64,000 nt of DNA from NCBI GenBank assembly GCA_019009955.1, contig CM032230.1:30603501-30667500 (forward strand). Direction: 5' to 3'. This document shows, in pieces, positions 32,551 to 42,814 of this stretch. This DNA is from Riptortus pedestris. Its lineage: Eukaryota > Arthropoda > Insecta > Hemiptera > Alydidae. Position numbers and translations under genes: made by a program. The notes under the pieces are model-generated. The model ran no database searches. It was given only the letters and a program-made list of their open reading frames with translations, and had not been told where the DNA came from. Positions within the stretch are counted from its first letter, which is position 1; every line of letters starts with the position of its first letter.

Positions 32551-33164
32551 AAAAAGAAATAGGCACGCAGGGGCTGCGTTAACTTAGCAGATTTCCCACT
32601 TGCGTCACGTAATTTCAAAAGGTAAAGTTCAATGAGAACAATATTTGGTTTTTATGCTTCAAATAAAGTAATTCATATAAAACAGCTTTTTTAAATATGA
32701 AATAAGTAGGAGTGGGGGTTTAATGATGGCCGAAAACTAAAATATGAAAATTTCTCGGTTAATATTCAACTTAGAGAAAACATTTGTATAACAACATTTA
32801 TAGAACATCTAATTTAAAATAAGAATTATTCTATACAATGTTTTGATCTGATGTTTAACAACGTTGATATTCCGAATTTTGAAAATTCTCCCCCTCCAAA
32901 CCTCTCCCTCTTCCCGCTGGTCCGTTTTGGTCGTTAACGAACTCGATCTTTTTATTTTCATAAAACGTTTAAATAATGGCAATGATCAGACAAAACATGC
33001 GACAGCTAGAGCGTTAACAGAAAATATATATATATAATTTTGAACGGTCCTCATTGTCGTCATTTACTGGGTAGGATCGATGAACATTTGAATACATTTT
33101 TCGAAAATCGAGTCATGTATACGACCTCAATAGCTAATTTCGTATAAGGTAAATATGCTAAAAG
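32551..33164 (-). mobile_element. HINE-type element, complete, minus strand
   Basis: AAAAAGAAATAGGCACGCAG, hairpin CGCAGGGGCTGCG (32565-32577), TTAGCAGATTTCCCACTTG. Then the second tail subfamily (ATGCTTCAAATAAAGTAA), the body in reverse (GGTCCGTTTTGGTCGTTAAC), a short TA run, GTCATTTACTGGGTAGG, and the 5' end AAGGTAAATATGCTAAAA. Length 614 bp. Confidence 0.82.
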
Positions 33165-33379
33165 GGGCTGGATCCAGTGCTCAGCCCCCATTGTAGTTAT
33201 GATTCAGAATAAAGTATTTACAAGTGTTTACCACAACTGCTTGTAAATTCCGTTATATAAATCTCATCAACAAACATAGAATAATACGCTTATGAACTTA
33301 ATAAAGATTCAATAAGTGAAATCCATTTCAATAATTTGGCTAATGAATTTATGAAGTCAGAACAGTTTGAACAGGGCTG

Positions 33380-33610
33380 CCAAAATATCATTTAAAATAA
33401 ATTAATCTTTAGTGGCAGCCTGTTGTGAGCAAATTGCAGAGAGGCAATTGGTGGGGTGGCTATTCTTCATCTTGCTTCCGCTGAAATATGATTAAGCCGG
33501 TGGTGAGTGAAGGGAGAAAGCGCCTGATGAGGGACTCCCTAATTCGGTTAAAACCAGACCGAGAAGTTGGACCATTCGCAAAACAAATCTCCATTCCTAT
33601 TGACCGAATA
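33380..33610. other. GC-richer unique island
   Basis: GGCAGCCTGTTGTGAGCAAA, GAGAGGCAATTGGTGGGG, GAAAGCGCCTGATGAGGG. Unique in the window, no convincing ORF. Possible conserved non-coding block. Confidence 0.3.
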
Positions 33611-33680
33611 ATAAAAATAATAAACCTACCTCACATCTCTTTCTTCGTGAAAAATGGATAAAACCATGACCAAACAAAAT

Positions 33681-34372
33681 AAAAGTCTGCCACGCAGGAC
33701 TGCTTGGACTAAGCAGATTTCTCACATGAGTCATTTATATGAATTTATCAAAAAACGTAAATGTTCAATGAGAACAATATTTGTTATTAAGGTTTCAAAT
33801 AAAGTGGTTCATACTATAACAGGTTATTATTAATATGACAGGAGTAGGAGTGAGGGTTTAATGAACTAAAAAATGCTAATATCTTGGTTAATAATAAAGA
33901 TGGTGATAAAAATGTACATACACAACATTTATATAACATTACCTTTGCAATAAGATAGGTTTTTTCAATCAGACGTATAGTAAGTTAGAATTTTTGGAAT
34001 TTCCACTGAACCCCCGCCCCTCCCACTGGTCCGAACTAGCTTATGGTGAGAAACTCACTCGTGTTATCCGCCCACATTTAATAAAAATGCAAATATCTTG
34101 GTTAATATTCAAGATAGAGAATAAATGTATAGAAAAATATTTATAGTAAATTTAATTTGCAATAAAATTGGTTCAATACAATTTTTTTGATCCGACGTAT
34201 GGTAACGGAGATATTTTGAATTTTCGAAAATCCCCCCTCTAAACCCCCCCTCCCACTGGTCCGATTTCAGTCATTAACAAACATGATCTTTCTTTTTACA
34301 TAAAAAGATTTAATATGCAGTTTGGTAATGATCAAACAAAAATTGCGACTGCTAGAGCATTAACATACCAAA
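33681..34372 (-). mobile_element. HINE mosaic, minus strand
   Basis: The inverted 3' end AAAAGTCTGCCACGCAGG, ACTAAGCAGATTTCTCAC leads into the second tail subfamily. At about 34030, immediately after CCCACTGGTCCGA, the sequence jumps to the first subfamily's tail (ACTAGCTTATGGTGAGAAAC, GTTATCCGCCCACATTTAAT). It then repeats the whole body in reverse to GCGACTGCTAGAGCATTAAC. Two elements were therefore fused, or one inserted into the other, with no spacer. Confidence 0.7.
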
Positions 34373-34392
34373 ACGTGTGTGTGTGTGTGTGT
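34373..34392. repeat. (GT)n microsatellite at an inverted HINE junction
   Basis: A short GT run in the position where the family normally has (TA)n. It separates a minus-strand body on its left from a plus-strand body on its right. Confidence 0.9.
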
Positions 34393-34800
34393 TTGTGTCT
34401 GTTATCTCCCTAGTGGTCGCAGTTATTGTTTTAACGTTATCAAACTCGATATATAAACGTTTCATGCCAAACTGAAGATCCAGTTCGTTAACGGCTAAAA
34501 TCGGACCAGGGAGGGGGGATTAGAGGGGGAGAATTTCAGAAAATTCGAAATTTCTCCACTATTGTACGTTGGATCGAAAAAGTGTATAGAACTAACTTAT
34601 TGTACATTTTATTTTCTATAAATGTTGTTATATACATATTTCCTCTAAGATTAATATTAACCGATATGTTTGAAAATTGACTACGCATGTCCTCATAACA
34701 TAAAGCTGTTATAACATTAACCTCTTTATTCTAACCTTAAATTCTACATATTGTTTCCATGGGACCTTTATTTTGCGAGATACACGCAAACTCGTTGTGC
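34393..34800 (+). mobile_element. HINE partial copy, plus strand
   Basis: GTCTGTTATCTCCCTAGTGG, AGTTCGTTAACGGCTAAAAT, GGACCAGGGAGGGGGG and GTTGGATCGAAAAAGTG follow family order. CATGGGACCTTTATTTTGCG and AGATACACGCAAA match the long subfamily at 37880-37915. It fades before the solo LTR at 34895. Confidence 0.7.
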
Positions 34801-34894
34801 GATTACGTCATCAATTAAGTGTTTACGTTCTTGTTTCGAAAATGTTCATTTGATCTTGTTACATATGATTATTGATTTAAACTTGTGAACATAT

Positions 34895-35545
34895 TGTTAC
34901 GTTTTTATTACCAAATCCAGTAATAAACGTTTTTAATAAGAGTTCTTTTGGATTGCAAAATTAAATACTCGCAAGTTTCACAGTTTTTATCACTGCAAAA
35001 TTTATTTTCACAAAGCACAATAAACTTGGTGATTATTCGTAATTACTACTCACAGTATACACTGATAGCGTTACTGTTCTTCAATGAGTCACAGTCCAAT
35101 AATTCACTGAAATTCACAGAAAGACGGCACTGCACTGTCCTTTGCTTCGCGGCACTGCACTGTCTTCTACTTCGCGGCACTGCACTGTCCTTTACTTCGC
35201 GGCACTGCACTGTCTTAAACACGGCTCTAAACTGTTACTTACAGTCACGGCACAACACTGTTCTTCTTATAAAAACACTTTACCGCACTGTACTAAGTCG
35301 CACTGTAGCACTGATGTGAACATCAAGACAGGTGAGAATAAAACTGACTGCTCACGGCTGGCCCGAGCTCCTTTATAGGTTGTCGGCATACATCAAAGGG
35401 GAATTGTCTAGTTCATTCGACGTCTGGCGGGAAGGTACTGGTCAGACCTAGAACATTCTTTCGGTCTCTTTGATCTACGTCACACTTTCCAAATACGCGA
35501 CTCTCTCTCTCTGAAGGATTATTCATCTATTTAATTTTCGCAACA
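34895..35545. mobile_element. Solo LTR, copy 2, with expanded minisatellite
   Basis: TGTTACGTTTTTATTACC start and TTTTCGCAACA end, with ATAT on both sides (34891-34894, 35546-35549). It is longer than copy 1 because of an internal tandem array at about 35120-35220. TTCGCGGCACTGCACTGTC is repeated about four times, with further decayed GGCACTGCACTG-type units up to about 35310. The forward frames 34948-35319 and 35142-35378 are translations of this array. Confidence 0.88.
35123..35220. repeat. Minisatellite inside the LTR, 24-28 bp units
   Basis: Units of CACTGCACTGTCyTyTrCTT plus CGCGG. Copies 1 and 3 of the LTR carry one or two units, so the array has expanded in this copy. Confidence 0.85.
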
Positions 35546-35921
35546 ATATGATTAGTGTTTTTCTTTTGTTACCACATGGTTTTTTCTTGAGGTTATGCTG
35601 CTGTTAAGTTACACTACATTGTTTTCTGTTTTTACATTTTGAATTAACCCTGGAATGGTAAGGTGGGGCATACAGTGCCCCAGGAAAAGTGTGTAGTTCA
35701 ATTTCCGCCAGGTGGCGCAGTTTGGCTGGGCAAACCTTTCATGAGTTTTCCTGTCCCAACATGCTCCCTTCAGTGTGTGACATAGCCTTGACCTAGCAGG
35801 TTGTTTTGGTGCTTTTATTTGCGTTTTGGGGTACTGTATGCCCCACCTTACCATTAGTGTTTCTTTTCAGTAATTATTAACATTAGTTTTAATATTGTTT
35901 TTTAATAACGTCAGCCATAAA

Positions 35922-36145
35922 ATGGACGACAAAAAGTATTTTTGTTAGGCCGGGACGATGAATTAATTTTACAAGAATTATTTCGTGATTCAGCAACTGC
36001 TGAATTTGAAGATTTTTCAAATGATGAAGAAAACGATGCTGTTGAAGACGATGATGATGTTCCTGATGTTTTTACCATACAGACAAAAAACCGCAAACCA
36101 GAAACATCTCTCTTTGTATTTGACAATGAACTTACATTATTGTAA
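35922..36145 (+). pseudogene. piggyBac transposase N-terminal fragment
   Basis: A start at 35922 (MDDKKYFC) hits a stop after eight residues. The adjacent frame (35942-36145) continues GRDDELILQELFRDSATAEF and an acidic run NDEENDAVEDDDDV, the acidic N-terminal lead typical of piggyBac proteins. One frameshift would explain the early stop. The central part with the first catalytic aspartates is missing. Confidence 0.7.
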
Positions 36146-36187
36146 TATGTCCCAAAAAAGAATAGAAATTTTTTACTATTATCGAAT

Positions 36188-36709
36188 ATGCACCAAGGCC
36201 AATCAATGATAAAAGAAAAAAATATCCCAGAAATTATACATTTTTATAATAATACAAAGGGAGGTGTAGATGTTTTCGACCAAATGTGTGTCCAGTACAA
36301 CTGTAGCCGAAAAACCAGGCGATGGCCCCTATGTCTTTTTTATGGAATGCTCAACGCCGCTGGAATCAATGCCTACATCATTTTGAGAGAAAACATTCAC
36401 CGTTCTGGTGGGAAGATGGAGAGCAGGTTAGATTATCTACTGTCATTAGGTGAAGAGCTGATAAAGCCATGGATGATGCATCGCCTGACCATAAGAACCA
36501 TTCCCAGATCTGTACGGGAGGCCATCGAGGAGCAATTCGGAGTTAGCAGCCCAGCACCGCCACCCGCTACACAAGGCGCTCGTTCGTCCGGTCGGTGTCA
36601 TCTATGTGGTAGAGGCAAAGACACTAAAACCACTGTAAAATGTTGCAAATGCAATAGATTTATATGTTCTAGTCACAAAATCGTTGTATGTGATGCTTGT
36701 AATGACTAA
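36188..36709 (+). pseudogene. piggyBac transposase C-terminal fragment
   Basis: 173 codons: EIIHFYNNTKGGVDVFDQM is the conserved YNxxxGGVDxxDQM block with the last catalytic aspartate. It is followed by NCSRKTRRWPLCLFYGMLNA, a C-terminal helix region, and a cysteine-rich zinc-binding tail with CHLCGRGKD, CCKCNRFIC, SSHK and CDAC (about residues 135-172). This is a good match to DDE_Tnp_1_7-type transposases. It is intact as an ORF, but with the N-terminal two-thirds deleted it cannot be catalytic. It differs from the family-1 remnants at 5067 and 53488. Confidence 0.9.
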
Positions 36710-36960
36710 TAATTAAGTTCCTCCAGATAATAGGTATAATTCTATTTTTTTTTTTCAATTACTTATAAAACATAGTAAGTTTTTTTTTTTTAAATATTCT
36801 TATTTTTAAAAGACAGCTAAATGTTTATAAAATAGAGAAAATGTTTTGTTTATGTAAATAAAAATTATCATAGCGTAAAAAATCTTTAATAATTGGGGTA
36901 CCTAGTGCCCCTCCTTACCTTTCGTGTTCCAAAATTTACACCTTACCATTCCAGGGTTAA

Positions 36961-37302
36961 AAAGAACATTCATGTTATTAATATGTGCAGTTATTTAAGG
37001 AAACAACAGATCTATAACATACTGGATATATTATTCAACATTAAATATCATATTTGTGACTTTTAGAAATCGGAATATGAATAGTGGCGGTGGTGGGGTT
37101 ATTATTTGTCGGATCGTGAAATGTTTTGTAAAACTCTGCAATTGTTGCTCTTTTTTTTTTCGTAACCGTATTAGTAAATGAGTTATTCTGATTACTTTCT
37201 TGTTTTCCATCAGTAATTTTCTTCAACTCATCTTTTTTTTTTTTTTTTTCATAAACATAAATAGAGAATATGTGCTGGGTTGAAATTACGTGTGTCATAG
37301 CG
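36961..37302. other. AT-rich non-coding stretch
   Basis: T-runs at about 37150 and 37231-37250. The 85-codon minus frame is Lys/Asn-rich translation of AT-rich DNA. Confidence 0.5.
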
Positions 37303-37350
37303 CATGTGGAAAATCTGCTTAGTTTACACTCGTGTATGACGGACCTTTTT
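37303..37350 (+). mobile_element. HINE 3'-end fragment abutting the next HINE
   Basis: CATGTGGAAAATCTGCTTAG, ACTCGTGTATGACGG and ACCTTTTT are the family 3' end. The last T is directly followed by AGCAGATTTCCC, the 5' end of the next element. Confidence 0.85.
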
Positions 37351-38298
37351 AGCAGATTTCCCTTAAGGGAAATCAGCTATTGAGGTTGTATTCATGACGG
37401 AATTTTCAAAATTTTTCTTCAAATGTCCATCGATCCTACCTAGTAGATGACGAAAATGAGGTCCGTTCAAAACTGTATATCTGTATCTATATATACATTT
37501 GTCTGTTACCGCTCTAGCGGTCGCAATTTTTGTTTAATCGTTACGAAACTCGATATTTAACCGTTTTATGTAAAAAGAAAGATCAAGTTCGTTAACGGCT
37601 GAAATCGGACCAGTGGGAGGGGGGGTTTAGAGGGGAGGATTTTCGAAAATTCCAAATATCTCCGTTATTATGCATCGGATCAAAAAATTGTATATAACCA
37701 ATCTTATTGCAAATAAAATTTACTCTAAATATTGTTATATACGTTTATTCTCTATCTTGAATATTAACCAAGATATTTGCATTTTTCAGTTTTCAGCAAA
37801 CCGCCACTTCTACTCATGTTACGTAAACAATACTCTGCTACATAATAAATCACATTGTTGGAAGTCTAAATAACAAAAATTGTATTCAAGAGACCTTTAT
37901 TATACGAGATACACATAAATGTGCCCTGGTGACTCCCCCCCCCATCTTAAAGTTTTAGACTACTAAAATTTTATTGATTGAGATAACAATTATTCTGACT
38001 CATTATTAATTACAGTACTAGATATAGTAAATAGTTCTCAATAAAATTAATGTGTTATATTCTGATATATTTCATTAATTGTTTTTATTTTCGGTGTGAG
38101 GCGGGCAAACCTGTTTGTTTACGTTTCTAACCTAACGCTTCCTGTCGGCAGGTTATTGAAATTGGATGAAACATTTCTTATTTCCGTTTGTATTTATTCA
38201 CGGTGTTGTTGTGTTAGCAGTATGTATATTTATCTATTACTAAACTTCACGAGGGAAATCTGCTTAGTTTACGCAGCCCCTGCGTGACGGACTTTTTT
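37348..38298 (+). mobile_element. HINE-type element, complete, long-tail subfamily
   Basis: Starts AGCAGATTTCCC (37351) with palindrome GATTTCCCTTAAGGGAAATC, a short TA-rich spacer, the full body, then CAAACCGCCACTTCTACTC, GAGACCTTTATTATACGAG, a C-run with ATCTTAAAGTTTTAGACTAC, and the tail shared with 10424 and 14400. It ends GAGGGAAATCTGCTTAG, the perfect stem-loop ACGCAG CCC CTGCGT and GACGGACTTTTTT. At 951 bp this is the longest intact form. The palindrome's left arm seen at 14321 is absent. Confidence 0.88.
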
Positions 38299-39875
38299 GT
38301 TAACAGCTGTTACAGAAAAGTCAACAAGTGTTATATTATAGGAAGACATATTTATAGGAAGCGTTATTTCAAATCCAACAAACCACTTCAGATGTAAATT
38401 ACAATAATATTATTAAGCATATGTTACTGTATCCTGTTTCTTGAGTCATCATTAACTTCATTAATGTTTGATCAGGTATAACATTCAACCGAAAACCGCA
38501 AGTTCAATATCCCTTTGTTGATCTCAGTGAGACACTGCCTCTCTCACCAGCCGTATAATGACTTACAGGAAATCAGTTCATAGAATGGTTTTATTCTGCC
38601 AGTTTGTGTGCTTGTATTCTACAAATAAACCATATTGTTTTAGCATTAATGTACCCTACTTTGTGAATTCAAAAGTATAGCTAACAATGGTTTAAAAATT
38701 AAAATTGAACGGAACCAAAAGTATTATTTTTACAGTTTTTTTTTTTAATTGCCTGGGGCTAGTTGCCACTTCAATCTTCTAAGACAATACTTATTCTTAC
38801 AATATAATATAGGACAACACTATATGTTGTAACAAATTACATACGAAATGTTAAAGTTTGCATTTAAAAGGATTCTAAAGAGAAAATAATTAATTTCAAA
38901 TAAAATAATTTCCCTCATGAAAATTCGTGTGACTTTAACATTTGAGTAACAATTCTATACTCCCAAAACTATTGGCGATCCGGTGGCCGTCATGGTTATG
39001 GCATGGGTACATCTACTACTGCACTCAGAGAGGTGAAAATAAAATAAAAAATAGTGATCCATCCTTGTAAGAGAAAAATTTAATGAAGATAATTCATTCC
39101 AGATCCTCCTTGGCTAACGAAAGTTAAGGGCTCTAGTTATAAGAACAGGTGTATTTATCCTGAAAGAAACAGCACTGAAGGTTGAGAGGAAGTAAAGGGA
39201 TGAAGGACAAGTTCTAAATTAAATAAGGGGAATCTGACCAATTACCGCCTGAGGAGGCTACAAAAGTAAGCACTGAAACTCGAGTTTACTGCACAGAGGG
39301 AATACTAGTTGTATCGTCAGGGGTAGCGGATTCCCACGATAAGAGAGATAAGGATACTGCGTTCCATCTGAAAACAAAGAATGGCGAGCACATTAGTACT
39401 AAATGCAGTGCTGGAAGGGGCGAGGTCAGGGATTCCTAAACCGAGAAACCCATGATCGGACATATATAGAACAGTTAACAAGAAAAATATTTCATTGTCT
39501 CTTACAAATAATAATAATACATACTGATAATAATGAAAAATATTTTAATTGGAACTGAAATTAAAAAAACTGAGTGTAATGAATTTGGGATTTCATTACA
39601 CGTGCCAATCATGAGCATATATTTGGAGTAATGCCAGCACGAAGCTCAGTTAGATTACTATTTATGAGTACTTAAAAGTAGGTTTTTGTACCAGTAATTT
39701 AGGGTTTTATTCAATTTTGAATTAAGTCCTCATGTACCACTGGCATTTTGGTAGTTAACATCAATTTTATAATAACATTTACTGCTCATAAAGTCGATAC
39801 ACTGAACAATATTCGAGATAAATTTTAATAATTAAATGACAAATTAAGGGTTAGAATCGCCAGTATAAATGATAC
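38299..39875. other. Non-coding stretch, unassigned
   Basis: AT-rich to about 38970. About 38980-39470 is less AT-rich (GATCCGGTGGCCGTCATGG, ACCGCCTGAGGAGGCTAC) without a usable frame; it may be an unrecognised old repeat. No terminus or duplication identified. Confidence 0.4.
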
Positions 39876-40106
39876 TGTTGTCATACCTGACGGTGGAGAT
39901 CGTCGTCACTGGCTGATGGTCGAGTACAGCTGGCATTGTGCTATAGATGCAAAGGCACCATCTCCAAGCCCGTCAAAAAGTTGTACTCCTGCGTAGTACA
40001 ACTTTTTGACGGGCTTGAAGATGGTGCCTTTGCATCTATAGCACAATGCCAGCTGTACTCGACCATCAGCCAGTGACGATGGTCTCCACCGTCAGGTATG
40101 ACAACA
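39876..40106. repeat. Long near-perfect hairpin, 112-bp arms
   Basis: The left arm 39876-39987 and right arm 39995-40106 are reverse complements except at three positions, with a 7-nt loop (CCTGCGT). Landmarks are TGTTGTCATACCTGACGG, GTACAGCTGGCATTGTGC and GACGGGCTT. In an RNA copy of the plus strand two of the three exceptions would be G-U pairs, giving an almost fully paired stem. No target duplication is visible. The arms are GC-balanced, unlike the surroundings. Confidence 0.95.
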
Positions 40107-41479
40107 ATTAAATTACGTTCAGTAGCATTCTTGAGCATATTTGATCGTCGAAGGCAAAGTTCGTTATGGGCTCAGGCTATAAAAGGGCCATCTCGCGAAG
40201 GGATTGAAACAGTCAGATCTTTGATATTCTGGAGGAGAGATCTTTGTCGGTGACATATCGTCAAACCCCCAGCTGTCAACCTGCCCATCCTCACTCGGCA
40301 GGACCTGTTCTTATAGAAACATCTAGAAATCAGCTAAGTTCTTTCTTTGTAATTTAGTTTAATTAGACACAAATGTGCCCATTATTTCGCTGGGAGGTAC
40401 CCATCTCAGGTTCAATTTATATTTCTAATTGGTGAATTTTTATTATAAATAAATTTATATTTATTTATATATGGTGGAGAGTCAATTGTCGGTGAAACCT
40501 TTCCTAAATTCTTTGTAAGGGATTTGGTTGTGGGAATTTATATAATTTTACAGCTTCCACATTACAGCTTCCTATTGCCGCAGCCAGAGGTCGTTCGCCG
40601 AGTTGGTCACTCTACATAAAATGCTGATTATGAATCCCACTAAAGATTGGTTAAAGATCTCACGAGTCTACAATGCCGACCCCGAAATAATAATTTAGAA
40701 ATGATGAGTGTCAAAACCAAATTCTTCATCTTTTTGATACATTATCTTACAATGCTTGCCCGATTTCAATCCCAACCGTTCCTATCTTTATCATGCAAAT
40801 TTGAGAGTAACCCCGCTTTGAGATTACATCCTCAAAATCATTTCCCCCCACAATTTCAACAACCTTCCCAGATTGCGAGATAATGAAATTAAATTATTAA
40901 GTTTTTCATTGTGTGCGAGAGAGATGATGAATCCTGGAACTAAAGCTAGGACTCCACAGGTCATGTAGAACAGGAGCCAATTGTGGCCTAGCAGACCGTC
41001 GACAAGGCCCAATTAAAGTTAACAACGCCAATTTTCTCGCCTCGCTCAGGTTCTGTTTGCTGTGTTTCTCGCGGCGAATAAGCTAGCAACCAGATGTATT
41101 AGGTGTGGTTCTGTTTCATTATTGTGATGAATCTCTTCGCTCCCTTTCCCTCCGATAATCCATGTGGGAGCTGTAATTCGGTCGGTTCAGGCATAAATTA
41201 TGTCTGGGAAAATGTGTTTCATTATTAGTTCTATTCTCCATTTTATACAGTCTTTGATGCTTTTACAAACTCAGTTAGGGAAACGAAATAATGGAACTTT
41301 TTCTTCAGAACGAATGTTTTGGGTTTCGAATGAATGAATGAAAAGTAGCCCTCAACATGCTTCAGATACCATAAACAAAATAGTCTATTACTAGCATCAA
41401 TTAAATATTAAGCTAAATAATTATCAACTTACAAAATTGTTATATACTTAGTACTAATATAAGTAAAAATAAACAAAAC
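40107..41479. other. Non-coding stretch including a GC-richer island
   Basis: No gene. At about 40890-41200 lies unique, balanced sequence: GAGCCAATTGTGGCCTAGC, CTCGCCTCGCTCAGGTTC, TTCTCGCGGCGAATAAGC. This is a candidate conserved non-coding block. The rest is AT-rich. Confidence 0.35.
40178..40220 (+). promoter_or_regulatory. Possible TATA-type core promoter
   Basis: CTATAAAAGGGCC (TATAAAAG at about 40179) is followed after about 30 bases by ACAGTCAGATC, loosely like an arthropod initiator. It lies about 75 bp to the right of the hairpin and points away from it. No ORF follows. Chance occurrence is possible. Confidence 0.2.
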
Positions 41480-41850
41480 TGTGAACTGTGGAAGTCGTCG
41501 CCATCCCTCAGTTCTTCTCTTCTCACATTGCTCCTGACGTTTCTTTCATCCAGCCTGTCCATCTTTTGACATGTCTTCCACGTCTTTTTTTAGAATGTAT
41601 GGAGTCCACAGAGTTATTTTCTTTGACCATCTATCCTCTGGAGTCCAGAGGAGGCGGTCTGTCCATTTCCATTTCAATGATTCCATCTAGTCTTTGATAT
41701 CTGTCAGTTTTGTTTTTCCCTAACAAATGAACTTCTGATATGATCTTTCCTCCTGATGCATGCTCCTTTCGACTGATCCCTGCCATACTTCCAGCTTTCT
41801 TGATTAGCTTGTTGTGATTGACCATGTTTGGCTACCGTAGGTCACTGGCG
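41480..41850 (-). pseudogene. LINE ORF2 C-terminal fragment (RT tail type)
   Basis: From 41850 leftward, frames give VTYGSQTWSITTS, KLEVWQGSVERSM, LTDIKD, MESLKWKWTDRLLW, DRWSKKITLWTPYI and EGWRRL. This order is the C-terminal segment of a common insect LINE endonuclease-reverse transcriptase: the YGSETW block, KL-x2-xQR-x-MERSMLG, TDI, LKWKWAGHVAR, DRWSxxxxxWxP, WRRL. Stops and small indels make it inactive. It is unrelated to the RNase H-type remnants nearby. Confidence 0.85.
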
Positions 41851-42428
41851 GAAGACCTCAAGAACCAAAAACCATTTTCTTCATTTCGATTATGAAATTT
41901 GGTTTCCTGGGTATTTAGTGAACTGAACATAATTTTCATGTACAAATTTCACGACCTACATATTTTTATATACTTACAAATAACATAGGCCGGGCTGAAT
42001 AAATAGAATATAGAACATACATGCTAGCTTGAGGTGTGAAACAGGCACTTAAAATCAATCCACTTGTTGATCCACTTATTGTCTACGATCCGACGATGGA
42101 ATCCTAGTTCCAAGGAAATTCGAAACGTTTGGCACTGCTACTTCCATACTAGGTCTCTAACACGTCAAGGATTTACCAAGATATACTGTCCATTCATCAG
42201 GTTCATGCTTCTACCATGCGAATGAGGGGCATGTGACCTTCCGCCGGTAGGGGCGCCACAATCACATAGAAACACCAATTCCCAATTCCAAGAGACACAA
42301 ATACTAAAAGTATCGTATATTGTTTTCCAGTTGTGTTTACGTGCATTCAAAGTTTTATCCAAGACAGTGAATATGCAGAGCCAACATTCAGGAGAGAATA
42401 TGATCACCATATCATAGGTGATATTATC
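41851..42428. other. Non-coding stretch, unassigned
   Basis: Moderately AT-rich unique-looking sequence (GACCTTCCGCCGGTAGGGGC near 42236). The minus frame 42410-42165 has no domain. Confidence 0.4.
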
Positions 42429-42814
42429 GTAGGTACTGAAAATAAGAAAAATATCAAATTTTAATTTTTCATCTCAAAATTTTTTCTCTAACTTCAAATA
42501 AATTGCAAAAGAATTTTTGGATACGCACTTTTCAAAATAATCAAAATCAAAATTTTTATTTCGAGTTATGGAAAAATCTTTTATTTTAACCTATTTTACG
42601 TTACACTACATATGAAAGGGCATGGTTAGCAGAGTAAAATGATTCCACTCCTACATTCTTATCTCAATTAGAACAACTTCTTGAGCGATTTTAAAAAAGT
42701 GTGTTCCCCGTTTTTAGGAACTTTTTCCACCTCCCGTAAGTTGGGACCGTATTTTGGAAATATTTTGAAATAAAAAATTAAAATTTGATATTTATTCATA
42801 TTCTCAGTGCCTAC
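42429..42814. mobile_element. MITE-like element with about 50-bp TIRs
   Basis: The left end GTAGGTACTGAAAATAAG followed by ATATCAAATTTTAATTTTTC answers the right end read inversely: GTAGGCACTGAGAATATG followed by ATATCAAATTTTAATTTTTT. About 45 of 52 terminal positions agree. There is no ORF and the interior is AT-rich. A clear target duplication could not be identified, so the superfamily is open. Confidence 0.7.

Larger units (their letters stand above)
35644..36960 (+). mobile_element. piggyBac-like element (family 2), internally deleted
   Basis: TTAA target duplication at 35644-35647 and 36957-36960. Terminal inverted repeats CCCTGGAATGGTAAGG (35648 on) and its exact complement (to 36956). 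An extended inverted copy of the subterminal segment, TACTGTATGCCCCACCTTAC, lies inside at about 35831-35850 and answers GTGGGGCATACAGTGCCCC near the left end. At the right end GGGGTACCTAGTGCCCCTCC gives a further relative. The 1309-bp element holds the two transposase fragments listed next. Confidence 0.95.

Noticed and set aside
34948..35378. Two overlapping plus-strand ORFs with Cys/His/Leu repeats
   Set aside because: They translate the LTR minisatellite (GGCACTGCACTG units) in two frames. The Cys-His pattern is a repeat artefact, not zinc fingers.
35911..36126. Minus-strand and second-frame ORFs over the piggyBac N-terminus
   Set aside because: Serine-rich antisense image of the acidic GAT-rich coding stretch.
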